Assembly (NCBI GenBank): GCA_030710605.1
Contig: CP092879.1
Location: 44,273,151-44,337,150 of the forward strand
Length of the DNA: 64,000 nucleotides
Direction: 5' to 3'
Source: Cordylochernes scorpioides
Taxonomy: Eukaryota > Arthropoda > Arachnida > Pseudoscorpiones > Chernetidae
A program made the translations under genes and the position numbers. Positions 24,283 through 37,770 of the stretch are shown here, piece by piece (position 1 is the stretch's first letter; each line of letters opens with the position of its first letter). The notes beneath the pieces are model-generated. The model was not told where the DNA came from. It did no database searches and saw nothing but the letters and a program-made list of their open reading frames with translations.

Positions 24283-25445
24283 TCATTGTAGGTCCCGTTT
24301 CAACGTCACTTCGATCTAAAGGGAATAAACTACGTCACTCTACACATACCCTATTATTGGCTTGGTTGTCACGTACTACATTCAGTGTACGTCCAGCTGT
24401 AATCTCACCTCGGTCTCGCGGCAATAGATGACGCCACTGTACATACTCTATTGTTGTTTTGATTGCCAGGAACTATATTTAATGTATGTACAGCCTCAGC
24501 GTCACCTCGGTCTCACGGGAATAAACTACATCACTGTACATACCCTATTGTTGTCGTTGTTGTCACGTACTATATTCCCTTTATATGTTAAGCTGTAACA
24601 CCACCTCATTGTGACAGGAATAAACTACGTCACGGTACATACCCTATTGTTGTCTTGGTTGTCACGTACTATATTCATTGTAGGTCCCGTTTCAACGTCA
24701 CTTCGGTCTAAAGGGAATAAACTACGTCACTCTACACATACCCTATTATTGGCTTGGTTGTCACGTACTACATTCAGTGTACGTCCAGCTGTAATCTCAC
24801 CTCGGTCTCGCGGCAATAGACAACGCCACTGTACATACTCTATTGTTGTTTTGATTGCCAGGAACTATATTTAATGTATGTACAGCCTCAGCGTCACCTC
24901 GGTCTCACGGGAATAAACTACATCACTGTACATACCCTATTGTTGTCGTTGTTGTCACGTACTATATTCCCTTTATATGTTAAGCTGTAACACCACCTCA
25001 TTGTGACAGGAATAAACTACGTCACGGTACATACCCTATTGTTGTCTTGGTTGTCACGTACTATATTCATTGTAGGTCCCGTTTCAACGTCACTTCGGTC
25101 TAAAGGGAATAAACTACGTCACTCTACACATACCCTATTATTGGCTTGGTTGTCACGTACTACATTCAGTGTACGTCCAGCTGTAATCTCACCTCGGTCT
25201 CGCGGCAATAGACAACGCCACTGTACATACTCTATTGTTGTTTTGATTGCCAGGAACTATATTTAATGTATGTACAGCCTCAGCGTCACCTCGGTCTCAC
25301 GGGAATAAACTACATCACTGTACATACCCTATTGTTGTCGTTGTTGTCACGTACTATATTCCCTTTATATGTTAAGCTGTAACACCACCTCATTGTGACA
25401 GGAATAAACTACGTCACGGTACATACCCTATTGTTGTCTTGGTTG
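24283..25445 (+). repeat. Higher-order repeat, 392 bp, about three copies
   Basis: A four-unit block starting at TTCATTGTAGGTCCCGTTTC recurs at 24283, 24674 and 25066 with hardly any differences. A single, older version lies at about 19235-19600. Period and near identity point to recent unequal exchange. Confidence 0.9.
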
Positions 25446-27625
25446 TCACGTACTATATTCATTGAATATGTTAAGCTGTAACACCACCTCGGTGTCCCGG
25501 GAATAAACAACGTCACTGTACATACCCTATTGTTATCTTGGTTGTCACATACTATATTTAATGTATATGGTAAGCTATAAATTCCATCTCGTGTCACATA
25601 ATATATTACGTCACTGTACATACCCTATTGTTGTCTTAGTTGTCTTGGACTATATTCATTGTACGTCCAGCTGTAACGTCACGTCGGTCTCGCGGGAATA
25701 GACTACATCACTGTACATACCCTATTGTTGTCTTGGTTGTCACGTACTATTTTCACTGCACGTCCAGCTGTAACGTCACCTCGGTCTCACAGGAATAAAC
25801 TACGTCACTGTACATACTCTATTGTTGTTTTGGTTGTCATGTACTATATTCAATGTACGTCCAGCTGTAATGTCACCTCGGTCTCACGGAAATAAACTAC
25901 ATAACTGTACATACCCTATTGTTGTCTCGGTCGTGACATTCTATATTCCCTTCATATGTTGAGCTGTACGCCACCTCGGTCTCACGGGAAAAAACTACGT
26001 CACTGTACATACCCTATTGTTGTATTGGTTGTCATGTACTATATTCATTGTAAGTCCATCTGTAACGTCACTCGGTTTCACGGGAATGAACTACATCACT
26101 GTACATACTCTATTGCTGTCTTGGTTGTCACGTACTAGATTCATTGAATATGTTGAGCTATAACGCCACCACGGCGTCATGGGAATAAATTACGTCGCTG
26201 TACATACCCTATTGTTGTCTTGGTTGTCACGTACTATATTAATTGTACGCCCCGCTGTAACTTCAACTCGGTCTCACGGGAATAAACTACATCATTCTAC
26301 ATACCCTATTGTTGTCTTGGTTGTCACAGACTATATTCCCTGTATAGGTTATGCTGCAAGGTCACCTCGATCTCACGGGAATAATCTACATCACTGTACA
26401 TACGCTTTGGTTGTCTTGGTTGTCACGTACTATATTTATTGTATATGTTAAGCGGTGACTTCACCTCGGTGTCACGGGAATATTCTACATCATTGTATAT
26501 ACCCTATTGTTGTCTTCATTTTCACGTACGATATTCATTGTATAGATTAAGCGGTAACGCCACCTCGGTGTCACGGGAATAAACTACGTCACTGTACATA
26601 CTCTATTGTTGTCTAGGTTGTAACGTACTATATTCATTGTATATGTCAGGCTGTAACGTCACTTCGTTCTCACGGGAATAAACTACAACACTGTACATAC
26701 CCAAATGTTGTCTTGGTTGCCACGTACTATATTAAGCTGTAACGTCACCTCGGTCTCACAGGAATAAAAACTGTCACTTTATATACTCTATTATTGTTTT
26801 GGTTACCACGTACTATATTAAGCTGTAACGTCACCTCGGTCTCACGGGAATAAACTATATCACTGTACAAACCCTTTAGTTGTCTTGGTTGTCACGTACT
26901 ATATTCAATCTACGTCCAGCTATAACGTCACCTCGGTCTCACGTGAATAGACTACATCACTGTACATACCTTATTGTTGTCTAGGTTGTTAGTACTATAT
27001 TCCCTGTATATGTTGAGCTGCAACGCCACCTCGGTCTCACGGAATAAACTACATCACTGTACATACCCAATTCTTGACTTGGTTGTCATGTCCTATATTC
27101 ACCGTACGTCCAGTTGTAACGTCCCCTTTGTCTCACGGGAATAAATTACGTCACTGTACATACTCTATTGTTGTCTTGTTTGTCACGTACTATATTCAAT
27201 GTATGTCGATCTGTAACGTCACCTCAGTCTCGCGGGAATAGACTGCGCCACTGAACATACTCTATTGTTGTTTTGGTTGTCACGTACTATATGCAATGTC
27301 CGTCCCGCTGAAGGTCACCTCGGTCTCACGGGAATAAACTACGTCACTGTACAAATACTCTATTGTTGTCTAGGTGGTCATGAACTATATCCACTGTACG
27401 TCCAGCTGTAACGTCATCTAGGTCTCACGGGAATAAACAACGTCACTGTACATACTATATTGTTGTCTTGGTTGTCATGTTCTATATCCACTGTACGTCC
27501 AGCCGTAACTTCACCTCGGTCTCACGGGAATAAACTTCCACACTGTACATGCCCTATTGTAGTCTTGGTTGCCATGTCCTATATCCACTGTACGTCCAGC
27601 TATAACCTCACCTCGGTCTCACGGG
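25304..27625 (+). repeat. Higher-order block, 2,322 bp, copy 1
   Basis: This block is followed directly by a second copy at about 27626-29947. All landmarks are offset by exactly 2,322 bp. A diverged third relative spans roughly 19490-21830 (plus the LINE insertion). Confidence 0.9.
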
Positions 27626-29947
27626 AATAAACTACATCACTGTACATACCCTATTGTTGTCGTTGTTGTCACGTACTATATTCCCTTTATATGTTAAGCT
27701 GTAACACCACCTCATTGTGACAGGAATAAACTACGTCACGGTACATACCCTATTGTTGTCTTGGTTGTCACGTACTATATTCATTGAATATGTTAAGCTG
27801 TAACACCACCTCGGTGTCCCGGGAATAAACAACGTCACTGTACATACCCTATTGTTATCTTGGTTGTCACATACTATATTTAATGTATATGGTAAGCTAT
27901 AAATTCCATCTCGTGTCACATAATATATTACGTCACTGTACATACCCTATTGTTGTCTTAGTTGTCTTGGACTATATTCATTGTACGTCCAGCTGTAACG
28001 TCACGTCGGTCTCGCGGGAATAGACTACATCACTGTACATACCCTATTGTTGTCTTGGTTGTCACGTACTATTTTCACTGCACGTCCAGCTGTAACGTCA
28101 CCTCGGTCTCACAGGAATAAACTACGTCACTGTACATACTCTATTGTTGTTTTGGTTGTCATGTACTATATTCAATGTACGTCCAGCTGTAATGTCACCT
28201 CGGTCTCACGGAAATAAACTACATAACTGTACATACCCTATTGTTGTCTCGGTCGTGACATTCTATATTCCCTTCATATGTTGAGCTGTACGCCACCTCG
28301 GTCTCACGGGAAAAAACTACGTCACTGTACATACCCTATTGTTGTATTGGTTGTCATGTACTATATTCATTGTAAGTCCATCTGTAACGTCACTCGGTTT
28401 CACGGGAATGAACTACATCACTGTACATACTCTATTGCTGTCTTGGTTGTCACGTACTAGATTCATTGAATATGTTGAGCTATAACGCCACCACGGCGTC
28501 ATGGGAATAAATTACGTCGCTGTACATACCCTATTGTTGTCTTGGTTGTCACGTACTATATTAATTGTACGCCCCGCTGTAACTTCAACTCGGTCTCACG
28601 GGAATAAACTACATCATTCTACATACCCTATTGTTGTCTTGGTTGTCACAGACTATATTCCCTGTATAGGTTATGCTGCAAGGTCACCTCGATCTCACGG
28701 GAATAATCTACATCACTGTACATACGCTTTGGTTGTCTTGGTTGTCACGTACTATATTTATTGTATATGTTAAGCGGTGACTTCACCTCGGTGTCACGGG
28801 AATATTCTACATCATTGTATATACCCTATTGTTGTCTTCATTTTCACGTACGATATTCATTGTATAGATTAAGCGGTAACGCCACCTCGGTGTCACGGGA
28901 ATAAACTACGTCACTGTACATACTCTATTGTTGTCTAGGTTGTAACGTACTATATTCATTGTATATGTCAGGCTGTAACGTCACTTCGTTCTCACGGGAA
29001 TAAACTACAACACTGTACATACCCAAATGTTGTCTTGGTTGCCACGTACTATATTAAGCTGTAACGTCACCTCGGTCTCACAGGAATAAAAACTGTCACT
29101 TTATATACTCTATTATTGTTTTGGTTACCACGTACTATATTAAGCTGTAACGTCACCTCGGTCTCACGGGAATAAACTATATCACTGTACAAACCCTTTA
29201 GTTGTCTTGGTTGTCACGTACTATATTCAATCTACGTCCAGCTATAACGTCACCTCGGTCTCACGTGAATAGACTACATCACTGTACATACCTTATTGTT
29301 GTCTAGGTTGTTAGTACTATATTCCCTGTATATGTTGAGCTGCAACGCCACCTCGGTCTCACGGAATAAACTACATCACTGTACATACCCAATTCTTGAC
29401 TTGGTTGTCATGTCCTATATTCACCGTACGTCCAGTTGTAACGTCCCCTTTGTCTCACGGGAATAAATTACGTCACTGTACATACTCTATTGTTGTCTTG
29501 TTTGTCACGTACTATATTCAATGTATGTCGATCTGTAACGTCACCTCAGTCTCGCGGGAATAGACTGCGCCACTGAACATACTCTATTGTTGTTTTGGTT
29601 GTCACGTACTATATGCAATGTCCGTCCCGCTGAAGGTCACCTCGGTCTCACGGGAATAAACTACGTCACTGTACAAATACTCTATTGTGGTCTAGGTGGT
29701 CATGAACTATATCCACTGTACGTCCAGCTGTAACGTCATCTAGGTCTCACGGGAATAAACAACGTCACTGTACATACTATATTGTTGTCTTGGTTGTCAT
29801 GTTCTATATCCACTGTACGTCCAGCCGTAACTTCACCTCGGTCTCACGGGAATAAACTTCCACACTGTACATGCCCTATTGTAGTCTTGGTTGCCATGTC
29901 CTATATCCACTGTACGTCCAGCTATAACCTCACCTCGGTCTCACGGG
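27626..29947 (+). repeat. Higher-order block, 2,322 bp, copy 2
   Basis: It is nearly identical to copy 1. The only difference I noticed is a T/G change in TATTGTTGTCTAGG (27361 region) versus TATTGTGGTCTAGG (29683 region). Confidence 0.9.
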
Positions 29948-30585
29948 AATAAACTACGTGACTCTACACATACCCCATTGTTGACTTGGTTGTCATGTCC
30001 TATATTCACCGTACGTCCAGTTGTAACGTCCCCTTTGTCTCGCGGGAATAGACTACGCCACTGAACATACTCTATTGTTGTTTTGGTTGTCACGTACTAT
30101 ATGCAATGTACGTCCAGCTGAACGTCACCTCGGTCTCACGGAAATGAACTACATCACTGTACATACCCTATTGTTGTCTTGGTTGTCACATACTATATTC
30201 ATTGTATATGTTAAGCTATAACGCCACCAAGGTGTCACGGGAATAAATTACGTCACTGTACATACACTATTTTTGTCTTGGTTGTCACGTACTATATCCA
30301 CTGTACGTCCAGGTGTAATGTCACCTCGGTCTCACGGGAATAAGCTACGTCACTGTACAAATACTCTATTGTTGTCTAGGTGGTCATGAACTATATCCAC
30401 TGTACGTCCAGCTGTAACGTCATCTCGGTCTAACGGAAATAAACAACGTCACTGGACATACTATATTGTTGTCTTGGTTGTCATGTTCTATATCCACTGT
30501 ACGTCCAGCCGTAACTTCACCTCGGTCTCACGGGAATAAACTTCCACACTGTACATACCGTATTGTAGTCTTGGACAGTGGCCAA

Positions 30586-31445
30586 CACAGCCTCCAATAT
30601 ACAGATCAATTTGCAATATGCCATATTCACCGTTATCCTCCACAATAGCAAGATTTTTATTAAAATTCGGAATCAAAACCTACTTCAACTGCGCACCTAC
30701 CTCAGGATCCCTTCTCCGAAACCAGATAATGAAACATAATGAACCTCCCAGCTCGTCGCGGAACGTAATATACTCCATAGAATGTTCGAACTGCCCAAAG
30801 ATCTTCGTAGGGGAAACCGGAAGACAGGTCAACATCAGAATTCACGAACACAAAAGAAATATCGATAACCGAGACCATAGATCCTTAATAGTGCAGCACA
30901 TAAACGAAACTGGCCATTCCTTTAACATTGCATCCCCTAAAATCCATTATTCCAATATTTCCAGCAAACATCAAAGACTTATCATTGAATCCCTCCTGTC
31001 AAGCAAATTCCACAGCCTCAATAGAAAAATTGATTTACCTGAAATTTACAATGCAATATTTCCTGCAGCCACCAGGCCTCCAACTGTACCATGAACTCCG
31101 AGACCACGAATGCAGTGTGTATTCTGTTCTGTGTTTCCAAAGATGCCATAGTCTGTGTCCTATTCCATATCAGTACATATTAGACATTCAAATTCTCTAT
31201 ATACATTATTAAATTTCAGTTTATTATTATTTTCTTCACTATGTAAATCCGTTTTTGCATAATTGTTTTATTTTCTGCTCCGTTATATGTATATATATAG
31301 ATCAGATCCGGAAACTTTAGTATAGTAATTTTTTCCTGTCGAAGGGCAGTTGTGCCCGAAAGCTTGAAATAATTTTTTTTCGCATAAGACACTTATCCCT
31401 CAGACTTATAGTTTTGAACATTCTATTAGGGGATTAACCGATTAA
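30586..31445 (+). repeat. pLTR copy 1 of Penelope-like element 1
   Basis: It contains the C-terminal gene part (open from 30618 to 31094, GIY-YIG domain) and the 3' UTR. Compared with copy 2 it has AAA (Lys) where copy 2 has a TAA at 33401-33403. It also shows CTTCGTAGGGG against CTACGTAGGTG, and CCGAAAGCTTG against a damaged CCGAACTTTG in the stem-loop. Confidence 0.88.
31336..31366 (+). other. Hammerhead-core-like stem-loop, Penelope-like element 1 (pLTR 1)
   Basis: CTGTCGA is followed by the stem GGGC-AGTTGT-GCCC and then GAAAGCTTG. A hammerhead core is CUGANGA, stem II, GAAA. Here A6 is U. The arrangement recurs at other Penelope-like element ends in the window. Whether it can cleave is unknown. 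Confidence 0.4.
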
Positions 31446-31501
31446 TTGTAAGCCAAAGTTTCAGCATGAATCATATATTTTCGGATAGAGAAGTCCACTA
31501 A

Positions 31502-33832
31502 TATCTTGAACAGATCCGCAAAAAGTCCATCCAGCTCACCAAATGGAGATGCCACCTTGCTTTCAATCGCAGGTGTGAAGAGTTAAATTTCATTCCACCG
31601 CCATTGAGAATTAGGGACCCAGTGAAGAACCCATTCTCCTGCAAAGTAATCAAAGACACTCAAATGAAACTATTGAGATGCAGAACACAAGGATGTTATT
31701 CACATATCCGTATTCTTTCCAAAACCATCAAAGAACTAATTTGCCTCACCTCTCAAGTAGTGCCACCTCAGAGAATGTACGAGGTGGTTACACATATCAC
31801 CTCAGAAGTTCTTTCGTTAAAGACCGAAATCACGACCAAGCACCACAAAAAACTGGAACATTGGGCCCGTAAATATAACTGTCCAAATTTGAACCCACGA
31901 AACCTAACAAGTGCTATAATGAACCTGTCGAATGCTACTTTATCATTAGATGAAGAAATCTTACTGGCAAAGGGAAAGAAATACAGAACAGTCCAGAAAC
32001 CAGACCCCATTAGAATCATAAGTGGAATCGAATCAGCCATTACAAGACTCAGTCTACAGGAAAGAAACATTATACGAAACAAAGTCACCAATTTAATAGT
32101 GTCTCCTCCCAATGTCCCCCTTTACAACCCTCATGAACGTAAATTGTTACAAGACCTAAGCAACAGAAAAGAAATTGTCATCACTCAAGAAGACAAGGGC
32201 GGTCAGACAGTTATCCTTAATCGTTCGGACTACAACAGCAAAATGCTCAAGATCCTAGAAGACCGAACCACATTCCATCCCATATCCGAAAATGATAATA
32301 AATCTTCGTACAAATCATTCAAAAAAGAACTGAAAAAGATGAATACCGACCGTAAGATCACAGATGATTAACTCAAAGAATTCTTATCTAATCTGTCCAG
32401 CCCGTGCAATGAACCTTATATGTACGGCCTCCCAAAAACACATAAACCTGAAACTCCCTTGCGTCCTATAGTGGCCTTTTTCTCTTCTCCAACAGCCCTC
32501 CATTCCAAATTTATAGCCAATTTTCTAAAACCGTTCATCCAATTACAGAATTCTCCATTCCCCATAACCAGCACCCAAACCTTCATAGGAGAAGTCTTGA
32601 AGATCAAACCTGAATCTGACCGCAACATGGTGTCTTTTGACGTGCAATCCTTATACCCCAGCCTTCCACATCCTTTGATCATAAGGGATACAATAGAACT
32701 TCTACAAGAACAGCATATAGATACAGATATCATCCATAAAATCACCCAACTCATTACCTTATGTCTGAATAACTGCATATTCGCATATAATTCCAAATCA
32801 TACAGGCAAGCAAAGGGGTCGTCAATGGGAAGCCCTCTATCGACTACAATAGCGGAGATCTCAATGCGCTCAATAGACCGATGGATTACCGCCAGGTTCC
32901 CCCATGACATAGTCTTTTGGCGCAGGTACATCGACGATATCTTTTGTATCTGCACCACCACTCAAACCGAAAACATCCTCTGCAACCTAAACAATTATCA
33001 CCCTGATCTTCACTTCACTGTTGAAAAAGAGAACAATAATACCCTTCCATTTCTCGACATAAATATCATCCGTTACCAACATGAATTGCACACCACCGTT
33101 TATTATAAACCATCCTTCCGCCCCAATTACGTTCCATACTCGTCCTTCTGTCCTATCAGCCATAAGATTAATACTGTCATTGCTCTATCAAAACGAGTAC
33201 ATACCCATTGCTCCCTCCGGAAGTACAAGAACCTTGAAACGCAAAACATAATAGCTAACCTCAAAAACTGCGCATACCCGATGTCCTTCATATTACGTCA
33301 CTTTTATGTCTCATCTAGGGAAAAACAGCCTCCAATATACAGATCAATTTGCAATGGGCCATATTCACCGTTATCCTCCACAATAGCAAGATTTTTATTA
33401 TAATTCGGAATCAAAACCTACTTCAACTGCGCACCTACCTCAGGATCCCTTCTCCGAAACCAGATAATGAAACATAATGAACCTCCCAGCTCGTCGCGGA
33501 ACGTTATATACTCCATAGAATGTTCGAACTGCCCAAAGATCTACGTAGGTGAAACCGGAAGACAGGTCAACATCAGAATTCACGAACACAAAAGAAATAT
33601 CGATAACCGAGACCATAGATCCTTAATAGTGCAGCACATAAACGAAACTGGCCATTCCTTTAACATTGCATCCCCTAAAATCCATTATTCCAATATTTCC
33701 AGCAAACATCAAAGATTTATCATTGAATCCCTCCTGTCAAGCAAATTCCACAGCCTCAATAGAAACATTGATTTACCTGAAATTTACAATGCAATATTTC
33801 CTGCAGCCACCAGGCCTCCAACTGTACCATGA
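31502..33832 (+). pseudogene. Penelope-like reverse transcriptase/GIY-YIG endonuclease (two stops)
   Basis: A single long frame is broken only by TAA at 32369-32371 and TAA at 33401-33403. The N-terminal region is Lys-rich (TKWRCHLAFNRRC, RIRDPVKNPF). Then come QEDKGGQTVIL, YGLPKTHKP and PLRPIV, SFDVQSLYPSLP (motif A Asp), GSSMGSPLS, WRRYIDDIFCI (motif C, YIDD) and LPFLDINI, the order of Penelope-like reverse transcriptases. The C-terminal domain has YSIECSNCPKIYVGETGR, a GIY-YIG nuclease signature that would nick the target DNA. The second stop is private to this copy, since the paralogous pLTR has Lys there. The frame opens right after a TAA at 31499. No ATG was chosen as start. Confidence 0.92.
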
Positions 33833-34182
33833 ACTCTGAGACCACGAATTCAGTGTGTATTCTGTTCTGTGTTTCCAAAGATGCCATAGTCTGTGTCCTA
33901 TTCCATATCAGTACATATTAGACATTCAAATTCTCTATATACAATATTAAATTTCAGTTTATTATTATTTTCTTCACTATGTAAATCCGTTTTTGCATAA
34001 TTGTTTTATTTTCTGCTCCGTTATATGTATATATATAGATCAGATCCGGAAACTTTAGTATAGTAATTTTTTCCTGTCGAAGGGCGGTTGTGCCCGAACT
34101 TTGAAATAAATTTTTTTCGCATAAGACACTTATCCCTCAGACTTATAGTTTTGAACATTCTATTAGGGGATTAGCCGATTAA
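33325..34182 (+). repeat. pLTR copy 2 of Penelope-like element 1
   Basis: This is the natural 3' end of the element, joining the satellite at 34183 after GATTAGCCGATTAA. It is about 98-99% identical to copy 1 by eye. Confidence 0.88.
34074..34106 (+). other. Hammerhead-core-like stem-loop, pLTR 2 (damaged)
   Basis: This is the same as 31336-31366, but the distal core reads GCCCGAACTTTG, so GAAAGC is lost. Confidence 0.35.
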
Positions 34183-35929
34183 ACTACATCACTGTACATA
34201 CCCTATTGTTGCCTTGGTTGTCACGTACTATATTCATTATATGTTAGGCTGTAAGGTCACATTGGTCTCACGGGAATAAACTACAACACTGTACATATTC
34301 TAATGTTGTCTTGGTTGCCAAGTACTATTTTAAGCTGTAACGTCACCTCGGTCTCAATGGAATAAACTATATCACTGTACATACCCTATTGTTGCCTTGG
34401 TTGTCACGTACTATATTCATTGTATATGTTAGGCTGTAAAGTCACTTCGGTCTCACGGTAATGAACTACAACACTGTACATACTCTAATGTTGTCTTGGT
34501 TCTCATTTTCTATATCCACTGTACTCCAGCTGTAACGTTTTCTCGGTCTCACGAGAATTGACTACATCTCTGTACATACCCTATTGTTGTCATGGTTGTC
34601 ACGTACTATATTCATTGTATATTTTAAGCTGTAACACCACCTCATGGTCACGGGAATACACTACGTCACTGTACATACCCTATTGTTTTCTTGGTTGTCA
34701 CGTACTATATTTATTGTATATGCTAAGCTGTAACATCACCTTGGTCTCACGGGAATAAACTACGTCACTGTACACATACCCTATTGTTGTCTTGGATGTC
34801 ACGTACTATATTCATTGTATATGTTGAGCTATAACGCCAAATCGGTAACACGGGAATAAATTAGGTCGCTGTACATACCCTATTGTTGTTTTTGTTGTCA
34901 CGTACTATATTCATTGTACGTCCAGCTGTAAGGTCACCTCGGTCTCACGGGAATAAACCACGTCAGTGTACATACTCTATTGTTGTCTTGGTTGTCAGGA
35001 ACTATATTAAGCTGTAACATCACCTCGGTCTCACGGGAAAAAACTACGTCACTGTACATATTCTATTGTTGTCCTGGTTGTCACGTACTATATTCACTGT
35101 ACGTCCAGCTGTAACGTTACCTCGGTCTCACGGGAAGAAACTACATCACTCTACATACCCTATTGTTGCCTTGGTTGTCACGTACTATATTCATTGTATA
35201 TGTTAAGCTGTAACGTCACCTCAGTCTCACGGGAATAAACCACGTCATTGTACATACTATATTGTTGTCTTGGTTGTCAGTAACTATATTAAGCTGTAAC
35301 ATCACCTCGGTCTCACGGGAATAAACTACGTCACTGTACATACTCTATTGTTGTCTTGGTTGTCACGTACTATATCCACTGTACGTCCAGCTGTAGCGTC
35401 ACCTCGGTCTCACAGGAATAAACAACGTCACTTTATATATTCTATTGTTGTCTTTGTTGTCACGTACTATATTCACTGTACGTCCAGCTGTAACGTTACC
35501 TCGGTCTCACGGGAAGAAACTACATCACTGTACATACCCTATTGTTGCCATGGTTGTCACGTACTATTATTATTGTGTATGTTAAGCTGTAACGGCACCT
35601 CGGTCTCACGGGAATAAACTACGTCTCTTTACTCATACCCTATTGTTGTCTTGGTTGTCACGTACTATATCAACTCAACGTCCAGCTGTAACGTCACCTC
35701 GGTCTCACGAGAATAAACTACATCACTGTACATACTCTATTGTTGTCTTGGTTGTCATGTCCTATTTCCACTGTACGCCCATCTGTAACGTTACCTCGGT
35801 TTCACGGGAAGAAACTACATCACTGTACATACCCTATTGTTGCCTTGGTTGTCACGTACTATATTCATTGTATATGTTAGGCTGTAACGTCACTTCGGTC
35901 TCACGGGAATAAACTACAACACTGTACAT
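34183..35929 (+). repeat. ~98-bp satellite array, block 4
   Basis: Satellite units resume right after the Penelope-like element. Several units have GGGAAGAAAC instead of GGGAATAAAC, which removes both the stop and the AATAAA and makes longer spurious ORFs (35348-35912). Confidence 0.95.
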
Positions 35930-37770
35930 CAAGCATGTCCAACTCGCGGCCCGCGGGCCTTATGCGGCCCACAACGAATAAATTTGCGGCCCACCAGACA
36001 ATATATTTAAATGATTTTTTTTTATAAATTAAAAAAAAAATAATAATAAAAATTTGTAGCCTAATTTTTAAAAATTGTAATTATACATAATTTATTTATT
36101 AATAACGAACCACTGGTCGCCATACATAAGTCGTAAGTTTTGATAATATTATACCTACATACATAACGTATGTACATCGCCATACGTATTGTGTGCCTTA
36201 AAGTTTAAAGAAAATATTCTATCGGAGTACTAGAAAAAAAAATATTTTTTTAAGTTACGATCAATAATTTGTGCAGTTATTCTGTGTCTCTGGTAAGTTG
36301 AAAAATATTAATTTTCAAAAAAAAAATTAAAATATTAATTAAAACGTTTTATTATTTTGTGTTAGCGATTACTAATTTTTTTTCAGACCTTTGTATTCAA
36401 AATTTCTTCATCAAAACCAAGTGGGAGTAAAACTAAACGAAAAATTGCCGACGAACCTAGGAATTTTCAAGAAAAGTGGGAATTAGAGTATTTTCGCTCT
36501 GAAGTAAAAGATAAAATCATCTGCTTGATATGTAATAACGCTATTAGTGTACCAAAATTATATAACATTAAACGTCACACATTATGAACAACATAAATCA
36601 AAATATGATACCTACGAAGGTTTAATGAGACAAGAAAAGTTAAAAGAGTTCAAGTTGGGAATGAAAAACAACAGTTTATATTTACTAAAGTATCACAAGA
36701 GAGTGAAGCGGCGGTGCATCCAAGCTACTTTTTATCGGAGATGATAACTAAACACTCAAAACCTTTTACAGAAGGTGATTTCATCAAGGAATGTTTAATT
36801 AAAGCTGAAGAAATTGTTTGTCCTGGAAGTGTGAAGACGTTTCAAGCAATATCTTTGTCTCGAAATACCGTTGTGGAAAGAGTTACTGATATGGCCAGAA
36901 ATTCAAATGATCAGATAAAAGAAAAATCATCTTGTTTCGAAGCATTTTCCATTGCTTGTAATGAGAGTACGGGTTTGGGGGCTTAGCTCAGTTAGCTGTT
37001 TTTTTTTTTTTCGAGCTTGCGACACGGATTTCAACATTTTTGAGGAATTATTGGAACTAGTACCGATGCATGGCACTACTACAGGAGAATATATATTTAA
37101 TTGCGTTTATGATCTTCTGCAAAAATACAATTCACCTCAATCAAAATTGACTTCTGTAGCAACAGATGGAGCTCCTTCAATGACTGGAAAAACCAACGGT
37201 TTCGTAGCATTACTGCGAAAAAAAACTAAGTGAAATTTCTGATGGTTCCAATATTCATCATACGCATTGCATTATACAACAGGAAGTATTATGTACGAAT
37301 ATAATAAAAATGAAAAATAGTTGACACCTATCAAAAAATTCATCAATTTCATAAGATCTCGAGGTTTAAATCAGCGACAGTTCTCTCTGTTCTTAACTGA
37401 ATTAGAAAGCGAATATTCAGGTTTATCATACTATACCGAGGTACGTTGGCTATCATGCTCCAAGGTTCTCAAACAATTTTGGGACTTAAGAGAAGAAATA
37501 GGTCAGTTTCTAATAACCAAGAATCAAGACATCACTTTGTTTTCTGATTAAGTATGGTTGCAAGATTTTTCCTACATGGTTGAAATAACAAAACACTTGT
37601 CGGATTTAAATTTGAAACTGCAAGGAAAGGATCAGATCATTACCAACATGTGTGACCAAGTTAATGCATTCAAATGTAAGCTAGTTCTTTGGGAAAAGCA
37701 GTTGAAAAACGAAGATTTAATGCACTTTCCGACATGCAACGTGTACAAATCAAGTTTAGGTGAAACTGCG
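35930..37770 (+). mobile_element. hAT-type transposon fragment, copy 1
   Basis: The left end, CAAGCATGTCCAACTCGCGG then CCCGCGGGCC, is the sort of GC-rich terminus seen in hAT (Charlie-like) elements, and it cuts into a satellite unit after CTGTACAT. The right end stops inside the transposase gene and continues directly into satellite (GAAACTGCG|CCCTATTG), so the right terminal repeat is missing. A putative intron (GTAAGT at 36293 to TTTTTTTTCAG at 36386) precedes the coding part. Confidence 0.85.
36387..37767 (+). pseudogene. hAT transposase, GTF2IRD2/ZBED-like (broken, truncated)
   Basis: Pieces in several frames spell a hAT-family transposase of the kind domesticated in GTF2IRD2 and ZBED proteins. 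They include WELEYFRSEVKDKIICLICN (BED-type zinc finger), KPFTEGDFIKECL, ISLSRNTVVERV, FSIACNESTGLGA, LVPMHGTTTGEY, TDGAPSMTGKTNGFVALL, LTELESEYSGLSYYTEVRWL and LNLKLQGKDQII. The usual DESTD motif is NESTG, so a catalytic Asp is lost. Frames break near 36585, 36990 (T-run), 37230, 37320 and 37552. The C-terminal dimerisation region is absent. Confidence 0.85.

Larger units (their letters stand above)
20029..30574 (+). repeat. ~98-bp satellite array, block 3 (longest)
   Basis: This is about 10.5 kb of satellite units without a foreign insertion. The left part (to about 24.2 kb) has diverged units. The right part consists of amplified blocks: a 392-bp unit (24283-25445) and a 2,322-bp unit present twice (about 25304-29947). 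Confidence 0.96.
30575..34182 (+). mobile_element. Penelope-like element 1 with head-to-tail pLTRs
   Basis: A retroelement is inserted in the satellite. A ~860-bp segment that includes the 3' part of the gene (endonuclease) and the 3' UTR occurs twice in the same direction: 30586-31445 and 33325-34182. The complete gene body lies between, so the second copy is also the natural 3' end. This partial tandem (pLTR) arrangement is characteristic of Penelope-like elements. The 3' ends carry a hammerhead-core-like stem-loop. No clean target duplication was seen at the satellite junctions. Confidence 0.9.

Noticed and set aside
25409-27943. Identical minus-strand 70-codon open frames at 25409 and 27731
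   Set aside because: They are also satellite, duplicated by the 2,322-bp block.
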